Shown piece by piece: positions 44,600 through 56,553 of a stretch of DNA of 64,000 bases (within the stretch, counting starts at the first letter, position 1; the number at the start of each line of letters is the position of its first letter). The notes below the pieces were generated by a model. That model was not told the origin of the DNA and did no database searches. It was given only the letters and a program-made list of their open reading frames with translations. The DNA is from Castanea sativa (taxonomy: Eukaryota; Streptophyta; Magnoliopsida; Fagales; Fagaceae): positions 4,804,001 through 4,868,000 of the forward strand of contig NC_134017.1 of NCBI RefSeq assembly GCF_040712315.1, read 5' to 3'. Both the position numbers and the translations under genes were made by a program.

Positions 44600-45344
44600 T
44601 GTTTTTTTTTTTTTGTTTCTGCGATGCATTGGTCTTTTTTTCGGTATCCGGTGTATGTTGGATATTTTTTGTGGTTACGAGGGCATTGTGGTCATTTTTT
44701 CGATTGTGATTTATGGGGGCATTGTGATTTACCTATCCCAACACTTTTAAAAGCGATGGGATAGGTCACTTAAGGGAATGAGTAAACCCTATTCTAGTGC
44801 TTTTGAAAGCGCTGTTATAGGTCAATTACATAAAGGCGCTGGTATAGGTTAATCACATAAGGGAAGGAGTAAACCCTATTATAGTGCTTTTAGAAGTGCT
44901 AGGATAGGTAAATCACATAAGGGAATGAGTAAACCCTATTCTAGCGCTTTTAAAAGCACTGAGATAGATCTCTCCCATAAGGAAAATGAGTAACCCTATT
45001 CTAATGCTTTTAGAGCACTGGGATAGGACAACCATATTCCAATGCTTTTGAAGCGTTGGGATAGGATACTTTCAAAAATTAAAGTAATTAAAAAAAACGA
45101 TAAACCTAACCTATAGCAGTGGTTATAAAACGCTGCTATTGGGCTTCGTATACCAGCGTTTTTGGAAACCGCTGCTATAGGCCTCCTATTATAGCAATTA
45201 GTAAAGCGCCGGCTTTTAGCTGCCGTAATAGGATTTACTATACCAGCGGTTTCAACAAGTGCTACTACAGGCTCCTCTATTATGGCGGTTTTTAAAAGTG
45301 CCGGGAAAAAAATGCTGCAATAGGACGATTTTTTTGTAGTGTAA
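44600..45344. mobile_element. CACTA-like element end with subterminal repeats
   Basis: On the minus strand, position 45341 starts CACTACAAAAAAATCG, the typical CACTA terminus. From about 44680 to 45330 a motif of the type AGCGCTTTTAAAAGCGCTGGGATAGG recurs many times in both orientations, with changes, as in CACTA subterminal regions. The left terminus is not visible; the repeats instead begin near poly(T) tracts at about 44576-44614, next to the broken pararetroviral sequence. A truncated or nested copy is likely. Confidence 0.6.
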
Positions 45345-45526
45345 GCTAGGCCAACCTGCATGGGTTGACATCGCAGACAGGACTTCCAATGTATATTATA
45401 ATTTTCTTTGACTCATACATTAATACAATCATAGTTACCAATATAGTTTCCAAAAAAGAAACTAACATTCGAAATGGATATATATGACATACAATACGTT
45501 TCATTTAACTCAACGTATAAATAAAT

Positions 45527-46376
45527 TCTTAAGATTTAGACCCCTTAACACAATATGTTTGGCCTAATATTAAGCCAAGTTTATTAACAAATTTGTTAAT
45601 TAACACTAGGTTAAACCAATGTGTAACAACAAATATAATGCAGAAATATAAAGAACAAAAAGATCTGGTGACCAGGAAAATCAAACCGGTAAAAAACCTG
45701 GGGAGGATTTAACCTAGCTATCTTCAAGGTAAACTAGATCCACTATGAAAGAATTGAAGTTTATACAATAAAACTTAGACCACTAATATCCTATTACTAT
45801 CTCGAATAGAAAGCTTACTACTACAACCACGTGACAACTCCAAGTCCACAGACTATTTCTTTCTCTTGATCCACAGCAGCCACAAGTTCTCCTACTTGTG
45901 ACTTTGAGACTCCACTCAAAGATTTCAGATATTAGTTAAGTTCTTGTGTATCAACTGAAGCGATCACTAAGCTCTTGACATCAATCTTGATCTTGATAAC
46001 CTTAAGTATGTATGAAGGTAAACACCTTTAGATCTCACAAGAGATTCACACATACAGCATATCAAAAGTCTCTAAAACGTAGTTAGGGTTTTTCTATTTA
46101 TATGAGACATAAAACATAAAACCCTACATGTCAAACCGAGCTTGGGTTGAGTTGGAAAATTCTACAGAAAATTGATCTGCACGAGGTTCGATTGATCAAG
46201 CCTTGCAGATTTACACCAATCAATCCTGCAATCACTTGATTCCAATTTTACAATTAAACACACTTTGAGCAACCTAAATCTAGACTCTAAGTTTTGATCA
46301 TGGTTTGCCAACACATTACAAATTGAAGTCCTAAAATATTAGTCCTGAAGGTCTTAGAACCTAACAATCTTCCCCT
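45527..46376 (-). repeat. 3' LTR of the Copia element (left side)
   Basis: Ends in CCTAACA at 46376 (minus strand TGTTAGG) with the other end at 45527 altered to TCTTAAGA from TGTTAAGG. A minus-strand TATAAATA lies at 46102-46095. Confidence 0.9.
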
Positions 46377-46390
46377 TTGGCAATCCATGA
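46377..46390 (-). other. Polypurine tract of the Copia element
   Basis: Minus strand AAAGGGGAAGAT directly precedes the left LTR, fixing the element's orientation. Confidence 0.7.
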
Positions 46391-46823
46391 CAAAACACAT
46401 TACTAGTGTAGACAGCAGTATGACTGACTTAACCTATATATTCCTGAAACACTCAACAAACACATAAATGCATGTGTGGAAAATACAAGTAAAACAAAAT
46501 AAATTCTTGATTTCACAAAATAGAAAAATAAAAGACATATACCATGAATAACCTCATAATATAAATCAATAACCAATGTATCATATGTGAAACAAGAAAC
46601 AATAATAGAAACGGAAAAACAAAGTATCTCCCCCTAACATATACAACCCATCATGAGCCAATAAAAAAGAAATACATCATAGACACACTTAAATACAATC
46701 TAACTCCAACAACAACAACACCAATAACAACAAAAAAGACTCCCCCTATCAACAAAAACCCAAAACTCCCCATATCAAATGCATATGTACTCCCCCTTTT
46801 TGTGACGAATTGCCTAAGGGCAA

Positions 46824-48028
46824 TCAGGACTCATCATCAAAAGGTGGAAGTGGAGAAGAATGTCTAGCACTCACCAAATCTGCTCGCAAAGGCTGAAGCT
46901 CAATAAGCACATCCACCAAAATATGTCCATGAGTCGCATGAACGATCATCACAGTATCCAGCAAACTCCATATAGAAGCATCACTAAAATTAGAAGGTGG
47001 AGGATTAATAGCGGTAGTAGGATCGACATACTCCTCAGCAATGGGGTCGCTAGATGTAGGAGGCCGAGATGCACCTGTAGAAGACTCAATTATAGGGCGT
47101 TTAGAGCTAGCTTTCATCTGAGTTGCTCTTTGCCAAAGAAAGGTGGCACCTATGGAAGCTATGATATGTACTGGCTCAGACGCTGGAAAATCCTCTTAAC
47201 CTAAGTCTAAAAGAATCCTATGAATAAAAACAGGGAAGAAAAGACCATGAGATTTTGTACTACTCCGATAAACCTCAACAACAGATCAAATAAAAAGAGT
47301 AGGAAAACTCATAGAAGCATCAGTAACTAAGGCATACAAAAAAACATATCTCTCAATGGGAATGGTATGAAAATGAGAGATAGGCCAAATAGAATGACAA
47401 GCAATAAAATAAATAAATAATTGAGCTCAATAAGCCCATGAGAAGTGATACGAGGATCAATACCCCAACTAATGGTGGTACCGGTAATGAAAGACATGAT
47501 GTCATCAAAAGGAGGGGTCTCAGTGTATGGATACACGAGCTGCTATACCAAAGGTACACCAAGAGTAGAGGCCACTACATGGGGTGTAATGACATACTCC
47601 TCTTCCCTTATCCAACTCTTCACATACTGAGTGTTGGAGGTATCAGACTAAACAGAGAGGTTCGAATAGAACTCTCTAATCAAAGCAGTTGAAGGAGGAT
47701 GTTTAACCTCTAAGAGTGGTAACCAGCCCCTACGCTCAAAATTCCTATGTATCTCCGAATCTAACTCATCAAGGACAACCTTACGTTCAACCCAGATTGA
47801 CCTAAAAATGTTTAGTTTCTCATAGGTCTCTTGGTTTTTCTTAGTTTGAAACCTATCGCTATCACAGGTTCGAATAGAGGGGGTGGAATTTTTCTTGTTG
47901 ACCCTAGTTTTCCTACCCATTGTGCTAAGAGAATAGGCAAAAAGCAAAACAAAAAACACAAAGGCATACTGCATTAGACAAGGTTCGAGCAAAACAAATC
48001 TCAATAAATAACAATCTATATGATACAT
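46824..48028 (-). pseudogene. Third ORF of the Copia element: 'putative plant transposon protein' type, broken
   Basis: The likely start is the ATG at 47920 (MGRKTRVNK). The N-terminal part resembles the plant domain annotated as putative plant transposon protein: a charged leader, FQTKKNQETYEKL, GWLPLLEV and ALIREFYSNLSV. The next pieces (47562-47327) are in other frames, with TPPFDDIMSFITGT, and the final piece (47117-46824) is a Pro/Ser/Thr-rich tail. At least three frame breaks separate them. It lies where SIRE-like Copia elements carry an extra ORF, between pol and the 3' LTR. Its function is unknown. Confidence 0.65.
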
Positions 48029-49191
48029 GTAATGAAATGCACATATGATGCATGCTCTAATGCATTAACATTTGTTCAATTTAACTTCATAACACATCAA
48101 TTGACTTGAACCCAAAGGTTTAGAGCAAAAACCCCAAATTTTGAAAAACCCATTTTCCAATAGAACAACAAATTGATCAATTTATCATTACACTAGTTAT
48201 ATAACATCATATAATGACACAATCAACCAACAACACAAGTCAATTTCATCAATTTTAGCCCAATTGAACAAAATCCCCAATTTCTTAAAGTTTCAAGCCC
48301 TAGAAATTTCAATTTTTCTCAAATCACAAAATTAATCAAATTGATGCATAGGAATCAAATTTATATCATATAGGAACAAAAACCCATTCAACAAAATTGA
48401 TAAAAAAAAAAAAAAAAAACAAACAAACAAATGATTTGAACGAAATTCCCAAAATCCCAAGGTTCGAACTTTTCAATAAAAATGCATGAAAATGCACGAA
48501 AAATGAGATTTTAATGAAAAAGAATGGGTAAGAAGGTCTTACCTGCACTTGAAGACAAAAACACTTGAAAAAATTTAGGAAGAAAACTACAAAATAGGCT
48601 TGTATCAGATCGGTCAAGAAGGAATAGTGAAAAGAACTTTTGAAAAAGTCTAAAAAGAGTGATGAGCACGTGAAAAATACTTTTTTAAAAACCTTCTAAC
48701 CGAAATTCGATCGGCCAAAAATAATCCTCGATCGATTGAAAAACATATTTGATCGATCTAGCATCAATCGAGCAGTGATTGAGCCAGGCAGATTCAAACC
48801 TAATTTCTTATTGCATTTTCGATTAGTCGAGAGACAAAATCGATCGGTCAAAAATCTTGAAAAATCACTTTTTTGAAAAACAAGGCATTTTAATGCAGAA
48901 ACTCCTCAAAACTCAATGTTTCATGAATGGAATGCATGAGAATGAGATAAAAAGATTTTCAAAAACAGTTGATTTTAACCCAGATCTTCCACAAACAAAA
49001 TTTTCATACTTTGTCCTCAAAAACCAAACATCAAACACATTTTGCATTAACATCAAGGAACATATAATCTTGGATGGCCAAAACACATTCACACACAATA
49101 CCACGTACTAAGTTTAGCAAGGAATAACTTGTATAGTGTGTGCAACTAGCAAAAACATGAGATACATGTGAGGTGATAAGTAAATAGTAAT
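48029..49191 (-). other. Copia internal non-coding sequence
   Basis: AT-rich sequence upstream of the third ORF, with CGATCGATC-type motifs near 48730-48840 that also occur in the Copia LTR (58905-58935). No coding region seen; pol would be expected to its right and is missing. Confidence 0.55.
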
Positions 49192-49934
49192 TGTGCAGGC
49201 CAAAAATATGTAGTTAACATTTTTGGGTTCACAATCTATTTGTTTTGTGGGCTTTGAGTTTCCTAGTATGGATGATCCTTCACTTTAAGACCCATACAAC
49301 GATGTAAGACTCTGTGAGCTCTTCCATTTCTCTAAGTCTTTCTCCCTCTTCTTATGGTAGTCTCTCTCTTCTATTTATGTGTCTCTCTGAAATTGCCAAC
49401 CCCCATTTCTCCTTCCATTCCTCTATTTATAACCCTAGATAAGTGGAGGTGCCATGATTACCTCTCTTTACTAGTGCAAATAAGGGTCCAATTCTATCAT
49501 CTTTAGGTGGGATTCTGGTAGGAAATTGGTAGTGGCATTGGAACTGATTCCTACCATCATGAACCTGCCTGACAACGATATTCCTAAAGGCACTGCTGGG
49601 CAACTGAGTATAGGGGTTCTTCAGGTAACGATGTCCCCGACTAGGTTAAAGACAATCGGGGTGGGGGGGGGGGGGGAATTTTCCTGTGGTATTTAAGTTA
49701 GCAAGGTCCTATTTCAATTTTGGTGCACAGATTGGGCCTCGGGGTGTCCGGCCCAAGGCCGCTAGACCAAAGATTGGGGTAGGGCCAAATAACGCGTCGC
49801 AAGGTTTGGGCCCAAGGCCCACGAGGCCTAGGGCCCATTTCTATACCGAGGCTTGGGCTCGAGGCCCATGGGGCCTAGTCCCGTACCGAGGCTTGGACTC
49901 AAGGCCCATAAGGCCTAGGGCCTAGCCCCGTACA
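49192..49934 (-). repeat. Left LTR of the nested element
   Basis: Reads TGTGCAGGCC to CCCGTACA on the plus strand. It contains a poly(G) tract near 49661-49676 and a GC-rich block with repeated GAGGCTTGG and AAGGCCCA(C/T) motifs. The same features are in the right LTR. Confidence 0.9.
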
Positions 49935-50221
49935 ATAGCCCCTCATTGATTTGTGTGAGATTACCGGGAACGAATCAAGGAGAATTTAAGTGCCGTTGAT
50001 GGTCCCCCAAGAATCCCGAGCATCATTTGCTGTGCAGAGAAGATGATTATCAAAGCCTTCTTAAAAGTAGCAGTGCCCCAGGCTGTCACATGCATCAGTA
50101 TTTATGACCTGACAGCTCGCGAACCGTCTGATGGTTTGTGAACCGTGCCCGTACTTATGAGGGAGTTACCAAAAAGGGTTAGGGGGATTTTTCCCCCTCT
50201 AACCTCATTAAATGCTTTAAC

Positions 50222-50232
50222 CTTTATATATA
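50222..50232 (+). promoter_or_regulatory. TATA box probably driving the antisense ORF
   Basis: CTTTATATATAGC at about 50222-50232 lies outside the LTR, about 200 bp upstream of the ATG at 50425 on the plus strand, and is followed by a pyrimidine-rich leader. The arrangement suggests that the antisense ORF has its own promoter. Confidence 0.5.
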
Positions 50233-50424
50233 GCTTTCCCTGACTTCCCATTTCACTTTTTGCAACCTCTCTTCCTCAGTTTCCTCACTGCCAAGCACAT
50301 TTCTCTCGTGTACATATTCTCCAGCCTAGAACATCATTCCCTAGAGCCCACAGTAAGTTTATCTTTCTTTTTTAATCTATCTTCTCTCTTTCTTTTGGTT
50401 TCTACTTGATCTTTGAGTTTAGGA

Positions 50425-52640
50425 ATGGGCTATTCTCACCTCCTCTCTTTTGAAGTGTCCTTGGCTAGCTTTAGAACAACCTATAATGTCTCTGGAGATG
50501 TTGATATTGCCTACTGTCATGAGGATGATTGACCTCCATAGGCATTCCAACTCAAACACAGTATTTTTCCCTTTAATGGCTATCCTTGAGGGTGGGGTTA
50601 GGTTCCCTGTGGACCCTCTTATTATAAACACCCTTAGATTTTACGGTTTGTGTCCCAACCAATTCCCCCCCAATTTTTACTGAGTGGTGAGTTGTGTCAA
50701 TAGGTTAAACCAAACATTTAGTCTGCAATTAAACCACCATGATATTAACTTCATGTACTGTCTGTGCGAAAACATTAAGACCGATTACTACCTAAAAACT
50801 AGGGATATGTAGGAACGGCTAATATCATGCCTTCCCAATTCCAACAGAAACTCGACGGGGGAATTAGTCCGAGTGAGTGGCAATTGGCTTGCCGATGAGC
50901 TCCCTTACCCATTTTTACCTCGTAGTGTTGGTTGGTACAGAGAACTTCTATTTGCTTTAAATTTGAATATTTTACTTAGCTATTTAAGCATATGTTAACC
51001 AATCTGTTTGTCGATTTGTTCCAGAAGGATGAAGATTTGAACCAGATTTCAGAGTCGTGCACGTGAGAGATCTTAATTTCCTACTTAGGTCTGAAATTTT
51101 TGTACACGAGGATGGACAACTCTGAGCATCCCACTTAATACTCAGCGTCAACCCGGTGTATACTACTTGGAAATCATTCAGTTAGGCATTGTTGGTAGAT
51201 AGTCCGCTTTTCTCATACATAGACATTCGACACACAAACTTCCTCCCGCCTACGCTCACTGTTGGTGAAGCTCGAGATCTTGGCCCCCAGTACACTATCG
51301 CGGACGATCTTTCACCGATAAGGGACATTTCAGTTGAAATTGTATCTCAGAATCGTAAAAAACACATGCTTGTTGGAGAGCTCAAAGCCCCCACCTAAGT
51401 AGCCGAGCTAGAAGTAGCTGAGCCGATTAATCCCTTAGGCATAGAGGCCAGTTAAGGAGAAAGGATGGTAAAGAAGAGAGTGCTGACCATTGATCGGTTT
51501 TTGCCCAGCACCCTCAGGTTCATCCTACTAGTGAAGCTAAGAAAAGGAAGCGTGCTATTAAGAAACCCCCATGGGTTCCGGGCGACGTTCCCTTGAGGAC
51601 CCCACCCCTTGTGTCTGGCGGGCCCACAATCTAGGAGCCAGTTGGTGTTTCTCAACTAGCAGTCCAGGTCGGGACCAATGTGGCGTCCTTTTCTCAGTCC
51701 GAGGAGGGTTGGCGGACCGTCTTTAGATTAGGCGATAGGCCTTTGTCGGTGACTACCAGTGTGTGGACGTAGGCACAAGGCAAAGGGGGGAGGGTCACAG
51801 AGAGTTTAGCGCGAGGTCTCCTTCTGCCTGAGGATACTCATTTCTTCTCAAAGCAGGACGACGAGACACTAGCTAGGCGGCTATAGTGGCACGCTATCGT
51901 GGTAATTTACTATCTCTTCTTTCATTTGTTGCAACGCATGTGCATCTTTCTTGTCTTTACATATCATTTTATCATTGTTATGTCATTAGGCCGCGTAGCT
52001 GACCTGCGTCATTGACGAGAGGTTAAAAGAGGCTGTCAAGGAAACCGAACAAGAAAAGGCGTTGAAAGACATTGTTGTTGCTACGGTGGAGGAGAGGGGC
52101 AAAGTTGCTGAGGTTTCTGAAAGGAAGGTGCAAGTTGTTGAGAAGGCTCAATTGGCGGTAGAAAGTAAGTTGACAGACATGGGGTCTAAACTGGGGGAAA
52201 CTAAGCTCAAATTGGAGAAGGCAGACAACCAAAACTTGGCCCAAGTTGACGATATAGCTGACCTGAAAACAGCCATTGAAGCCTGTGAGGATGAGTGGTA
52301 TAATGTAGGCTTCACGGAGACTGAAAATTCTGTGGAGCCCATTGTCCACCAAGCCCAGCATCATGGGTTCGGGGAGGGCTGGTTGGCTGCCCTATAGGCA
52401 ATGGGGGTGGCCGAGCACTCTCCATTGAGGAATCCCAAGAAAATACCCTATCCAGCCCCTCCTCCCCCCATTCAAAGTCAAGCCGGTGCCGGGGAGGAGG
52501 AAGATACCCCTAGCATGAGAGAGCTGGTATGGGCGATTGACTCCTATATGGAGTTGGTAGATATGGAAGTCACCAGCAACATTCGTACCGCTGCCGAAGA
52601 TGTCCAAGCTCAGACACCCCCAACAACCCAACCAGCCTAG
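50425..52640 (+). pseudogene. Antisense accessory ORF, 'putative gypsy-type transposase' (PF04195-like), broken
   Basis: Starts MGYSHLLSF at 50425. After a frameshift near 50525 the text has the family core: FFPLMAILEGGVRFPVDPL, LRFYGLCPNQFPPNFY, then past a stop at 50681 a stretch with HHDINFMYCLCENIK and LISCLPNSNRNSTGE. Later pieces at about 51189-51398 (PLFSYIDIRHTNFLPPTL) and 52062-52397 (a Lys/Glu-rich coiled coil) and an acidic tail to 52640 match the usual order. Gaps between them may be introns. Several stops show it is not functional. It is antisense to the LTRs, as are extra ORFs known in some plant Ty3/Gypsy elements. The family name says transposase, but no catalytic function is established. 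Confidence 0.65.
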
Positions 52641-53230
52641 GATGCATCAGGATAACCCGCTACCTAGCTTTTGCCTACTGATCCTTTTGTATGAATATTG
52701 ATGCTCCACTTGTGTCAGACTCTCTTTTATCAATATATTTTTTTTTATTATATATATTTTTTTGTTATGTGCTCGGTTTACCTAGGTCACCGGGTTGTGG
52801 TGACAAAACAATTATTTAACCTTTGAATTATTTTAATTAGTCATCTTAAGATGGAAACTAGATATTTTTCTCTTTTCTCTCCCCCTTTTCTTTTTTAAAC
52901 ATATCCATGTTTGTAGATAATTGCCGAGTTTATGCACAATTGTGGTTTGTTAATCTGCTCATCGTACCTTACTTTCCCATTCATGATGGTTGGGTACCCA
53001 CATCGGGGTTTACCCCTTTATTATGATAAAAGCTCACCCTTTCATTCAAGAGGGACGAACCACGTCGGTGATCGAAGTTGGGTCCAAGGTGAGCCTTTAT
53101 GTTTAGGAAGGGCCGTTAGGTTTGCCCTTCCTCGGTGCTTGATTTCATTCGTGCTAAAAGCAGTCTCCTGCCCGGTGGTTAAAGCCTAGCCAGGAGTGTG
53201 TTTCTGCCCATGAATGTTTTGATTCATAGT

Positions 53231-53850
53231 TTCCACCTGCTCGGTGATGAAGATCGAGCCAAGAGTAGGTTTCTGCCCTTGGATATAGTTTAAGTTTCCA
53301 CCTGCTCGGTGATGAAGATCGAACTGGGAGTAGGTTTCAGGCCTTAGATACAATTTAAGATTAGGTTTCCACCTGCTTGGTGATAAAGATCGAACCGGGA
53401 GCAGGTTTTAGTCCTTAGATACAGTTTAAGATTAGGTTTCCACCTGCTTGATGATGAAGATCGAACCGGAAGCAGGTTTCAGTCCTTAGATACAGTTTAA
53501 GATTAGGGTTCCACCTGCTCGATGATGAAGATCGAACCGGAAGCAGGTTTCAGTCCTTAGATACAGTTTAAGATTAGGTTTCCACCTACTTGGTGATGAA
53601 GATCGAACCGAGTGCAAGTTTCAATCCTTATGTAGTTTTAGAGCTTAGGTTTCCATTTACCCGATGATGAGGATCGGATCGAGGGTAGGCTTTTGACCTA
53701 AGGTAAATTTAGAGCCTAGGTTTCCACCTACCAGGTGATGGGATCGGACCGGGGACATGCTTCTGTCTTAAGGAAGATTTAGAGCCTAGATTTCCACCTA
53801 CCTAGTGATGGGGATTGGACTGGGGACAATCTTCTGTCCTTAGAATAATT
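53231..53850. repeat. 71-bp tandem array, nine units
   Basis: TTCCACCTGC(T/C)(C/T)GGTGATGAAG starts near 53231, 53296, 53367, 53438, 53509, 53580, 53651, 53722 and 53792, so the period is 71 bp with one shorter first unit. Each unit contains GATCGAACCG. It lies between the antisense ORF and the right LTR and is non-coding. Confidence 0.9.
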
Positions 53851-54091
53851 AACGTTAGCTTTCCGCGCATTCGTTAGATGGGAAAATGAATTAATTGACG
53901 ATGGGGTTATAGGTACAGACACACCAGCATGGATAAACATCACATTCGCATTAATAATATACAACATTATGCTTAGGATGTGACATCGTGTACTGGTGAT
54001 CAATAATAAAATCTCTTCAGATTGTGGGCATTCCTTAGCGCCCTCTAACCTTTTCTTCAATCCATCCATGATGGTTTCTTCAGTCTGTCCA

Positions 54092-54825
54092 TGTTACGAG
54101 CCAAAAATATGTAGTTAACATTTTTGGGCTCACAATTTATTTGTTTTGTGGGCTTTAAGTTTCCTACTATGGGTGATCCTTCACTTTAAGACCCATACAA
54201 TCACGTAAGACTCTATGAGCTCTTCCATTTCTCTAAGTTCCTCTCCCTCTTCTTATGGTAGTCTCTCTCTTCTCTTTGTGTATCTTTCTGAAATTGCCAA
54301 CCCCTATTTCTTCTATTTATAGCCCTAGATAAATGGAGGTGCCATGATTACCTCTCCTTACTAATGCAAATAAGGGTCTAATTCTATCATCCTCAGGTGG
54401 GTTTCTGGTAGGAAATTGGTAGTGGCATTGGAATTGATTCCCACCAACATGAGCCCACCCGATAGCGATATTCCCGAAGGCACTACTGATAACTAAGTAT
54501 GGGGGTTTTTCGGGCAACAATGTCCCCGACCAAGTTAAAGGCAATTGGGGGGGGGGGGGGGATTTGCCTATGGTATTTAAGTTAGCAAGGTCCTATTTCA
54601 GTTTTGGTGCACAGATTAGGCCCTGGGGCGTCTGGCCCGAGGCTGATGGACCAAAAATGGGTGTAGGGCCAAATAACGCGTTGCAAGGTTTGGGCCGAAG
54701 GCCCACGTGGCTTGGGGCCCATCTTCGTACCGAGGCTTGGGTTCGAGGCCCAGGGGGCTTGGGGCCTAGACCCTTACCGAGGCTTGGGCTCAAGGCCCAT
54801 GGGGCCTAGGGCCTAGTCCCGTACA
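54092..54825 (-). repeat. Right LTR of the nested element
   Basis: Reads TGTTACGAGCC to GTCCCGTACA on the plus strand. It differs from the left LTR at a few percent of positions and has its own poly(G) tract near 54547-54560. Confidence 0.9.
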
Positions 54826-54830
54826 GTAAT

Positions 54831-55437
54831 CAATCACATTTTCTACAGAATTCATCACATGAATTTGAAAGTGACTATCACCTAAAAAGTTACATCATAT
54901 AACTCCTACATCTCCTAGAAAATAAGCTTGCAATAATGGAAGTTTCATTTATTTGCCTCATAATGTACACACAGATTTTATTTCATTTGAAATTATTATA
55001 GCCCAATAATGTACACACTAATTTTATTTTATTTGAATTCATTATAACCGAGGCTACACCTTATGTTCTTTTTGTGCATGTGCTACACTTTCTCAAGCAC
55101 AAAATCTTATGATATGCACTAAGGTGTTTATGATTGGCTAGTAAACAGTGGTGAGATGGTCATTTATGCATTTCTCTTAGGATTTTTTAGTCCTTACAAT
55201 CAAAAGCATGTTTCTTCAAAATTAAGATCATATAATAAAAAACTATAAACAATTCACACACAACATGCACCATATAGCCAAAACTAGCAAAGTGCAGTAA
55301 AAATAAGTTCATCCAGGCTAAACAAGGTACATAAACATGTTATGTAAAAATAATGTGACCAACTTTGATTACAAAAATCCAAGATATATAATGCAAAACA
55401 CATTTTTCCCTTCCTTTTTAAAATTTTTTTTTTTGAA
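54831..55437 (-). other. Copia internal sequence between the two nested insertions
   Basis: AT-rich, no ORF with family resemblance. It is the remnant of the Copia interior, and is too short to hold pol. Confidence 0.55.
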
Positions 55438-56413
55438 ATACATGTAGAGAGGGAAAATTCCCGACATATCACAAGCTGACACATCATACTACCAAGTCCA
55501 CAAAATACAACCAATTACATAGCGCCACGTACTGCTGCTAGGTTTTGCCATCACTATTCAGATTCCAATAGAAATTTGCCAAGTGTCATTGAAATAAAAG
55601 CATGAAACTGCATCAGCATGCGTAAGCGATGACACAAGCAGCCCTGCCTACGTAAGCAATGACACAAGCAGCCCTGCACGTGTAAGCGATGACACAAGCA
55701 ATCCAGCACGTGTAAGCGATGACATAAGCAGACCAATCAGGCTGTGGCAAGTGTCACCAATCAGACTCCGCCACGTGTCGCTGACCCGCCCCTAAACTCT
55801 TATAAATAGAAGCCTTCCTAAGACATTTAAGAGGACAAAGAAAAGGAAGAAGATATCTTGAGTTCAGAAACCCAGAAGCTCTGCCGGAATCAAACCCCAT
55901 AGCCTTCAAGAATTTCAAGAACTTCAACCTCAAATACAGACAACATTCGAAGCAAAATCATCCAAACTACTCGTCCAGATCTCAAAGTTCACTGGAATCA
56001 AGCTCAAAAGCCTCCAGAAACCCCAACAAACCACAAATTGGTGAAGCTCTACGGATTCAAGCCTCCAAAGCCCCGAAGAATTTCTACCACAAACCTTCAA
56101 ACACGAAGAACACACGAAGAACACGAAGAACAAAGAATTTCTAACAAGCTCATAGCCAGAGATTCATTGTAATTCCGTTTCAAAAATCTTCAATCCATTC
56201 CTCAGCCAAATTGAAGAATATCTTATGTTCAAATCAAAATCACATTACCACAATTCCAATCAATAAATCTTTCAAGGAGATCGAATCAGAGGATCACTCT
56301 TTTGTAATTACAGAGAATTGTACCACACATTTATTAATACAAATTCGTATTTGTGAAACCATTTTACTTGTTTGATTTATTTCGAACTAAGAAATTTAGT
56401 CGTCTACAATACA
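55438..56413 (+). mobile_element. Solo LTR of the 15.5-kb element family, TSD ATACA
   Basis: LTR 55443-56408 (966 bp), from TGTAGAGAGG to TCTACA, flanked by exact ATACA duplications (55438-55442, 56409-56413). It matches the LTRs at 8439 and 22745 throughout, with a shorter downstream part. The internal region and second LTR are gone, the usual product of recombination between LTRs. It is inserted in the Copia interior. Confidence 0.93.
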
Positions 56414-56553
56414 AAAGCACCCTAACATGAAATGCATGAATGTAATGCAATGCAATTCCTAAAGGCAAAAAGGAAAAAAAAAAAAAAAAACACCGAAAAA
56501 AAAATGGTCACAAGAAATTAAGAGATGAAGCACAAGGACCATGTCAGAAAGAC

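Larger units (their letters stand above)
49187..54830 (-). mobile_element. Gypsy-type non-autonomous LTR element nested in the Copia, TSD GTAAT
   Basis: The element spans 49192-54825 (5634 bp), with exact GTAAT duplications at 49187-49191 and 54826-54830. LTRs are 49192-49934 and 54092-54825. Minus orientation is supported by a minus-strand TATAAATA in the LTR (49431-49424) and by a polypurine-like GAGGGGCT beside the left LTR (49935-49944). It carries an accessory ORF on the plus strand, hence antisense, and a 71-bp tandem array, but no gag or pol that I recognise. Confidence 0.88.
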
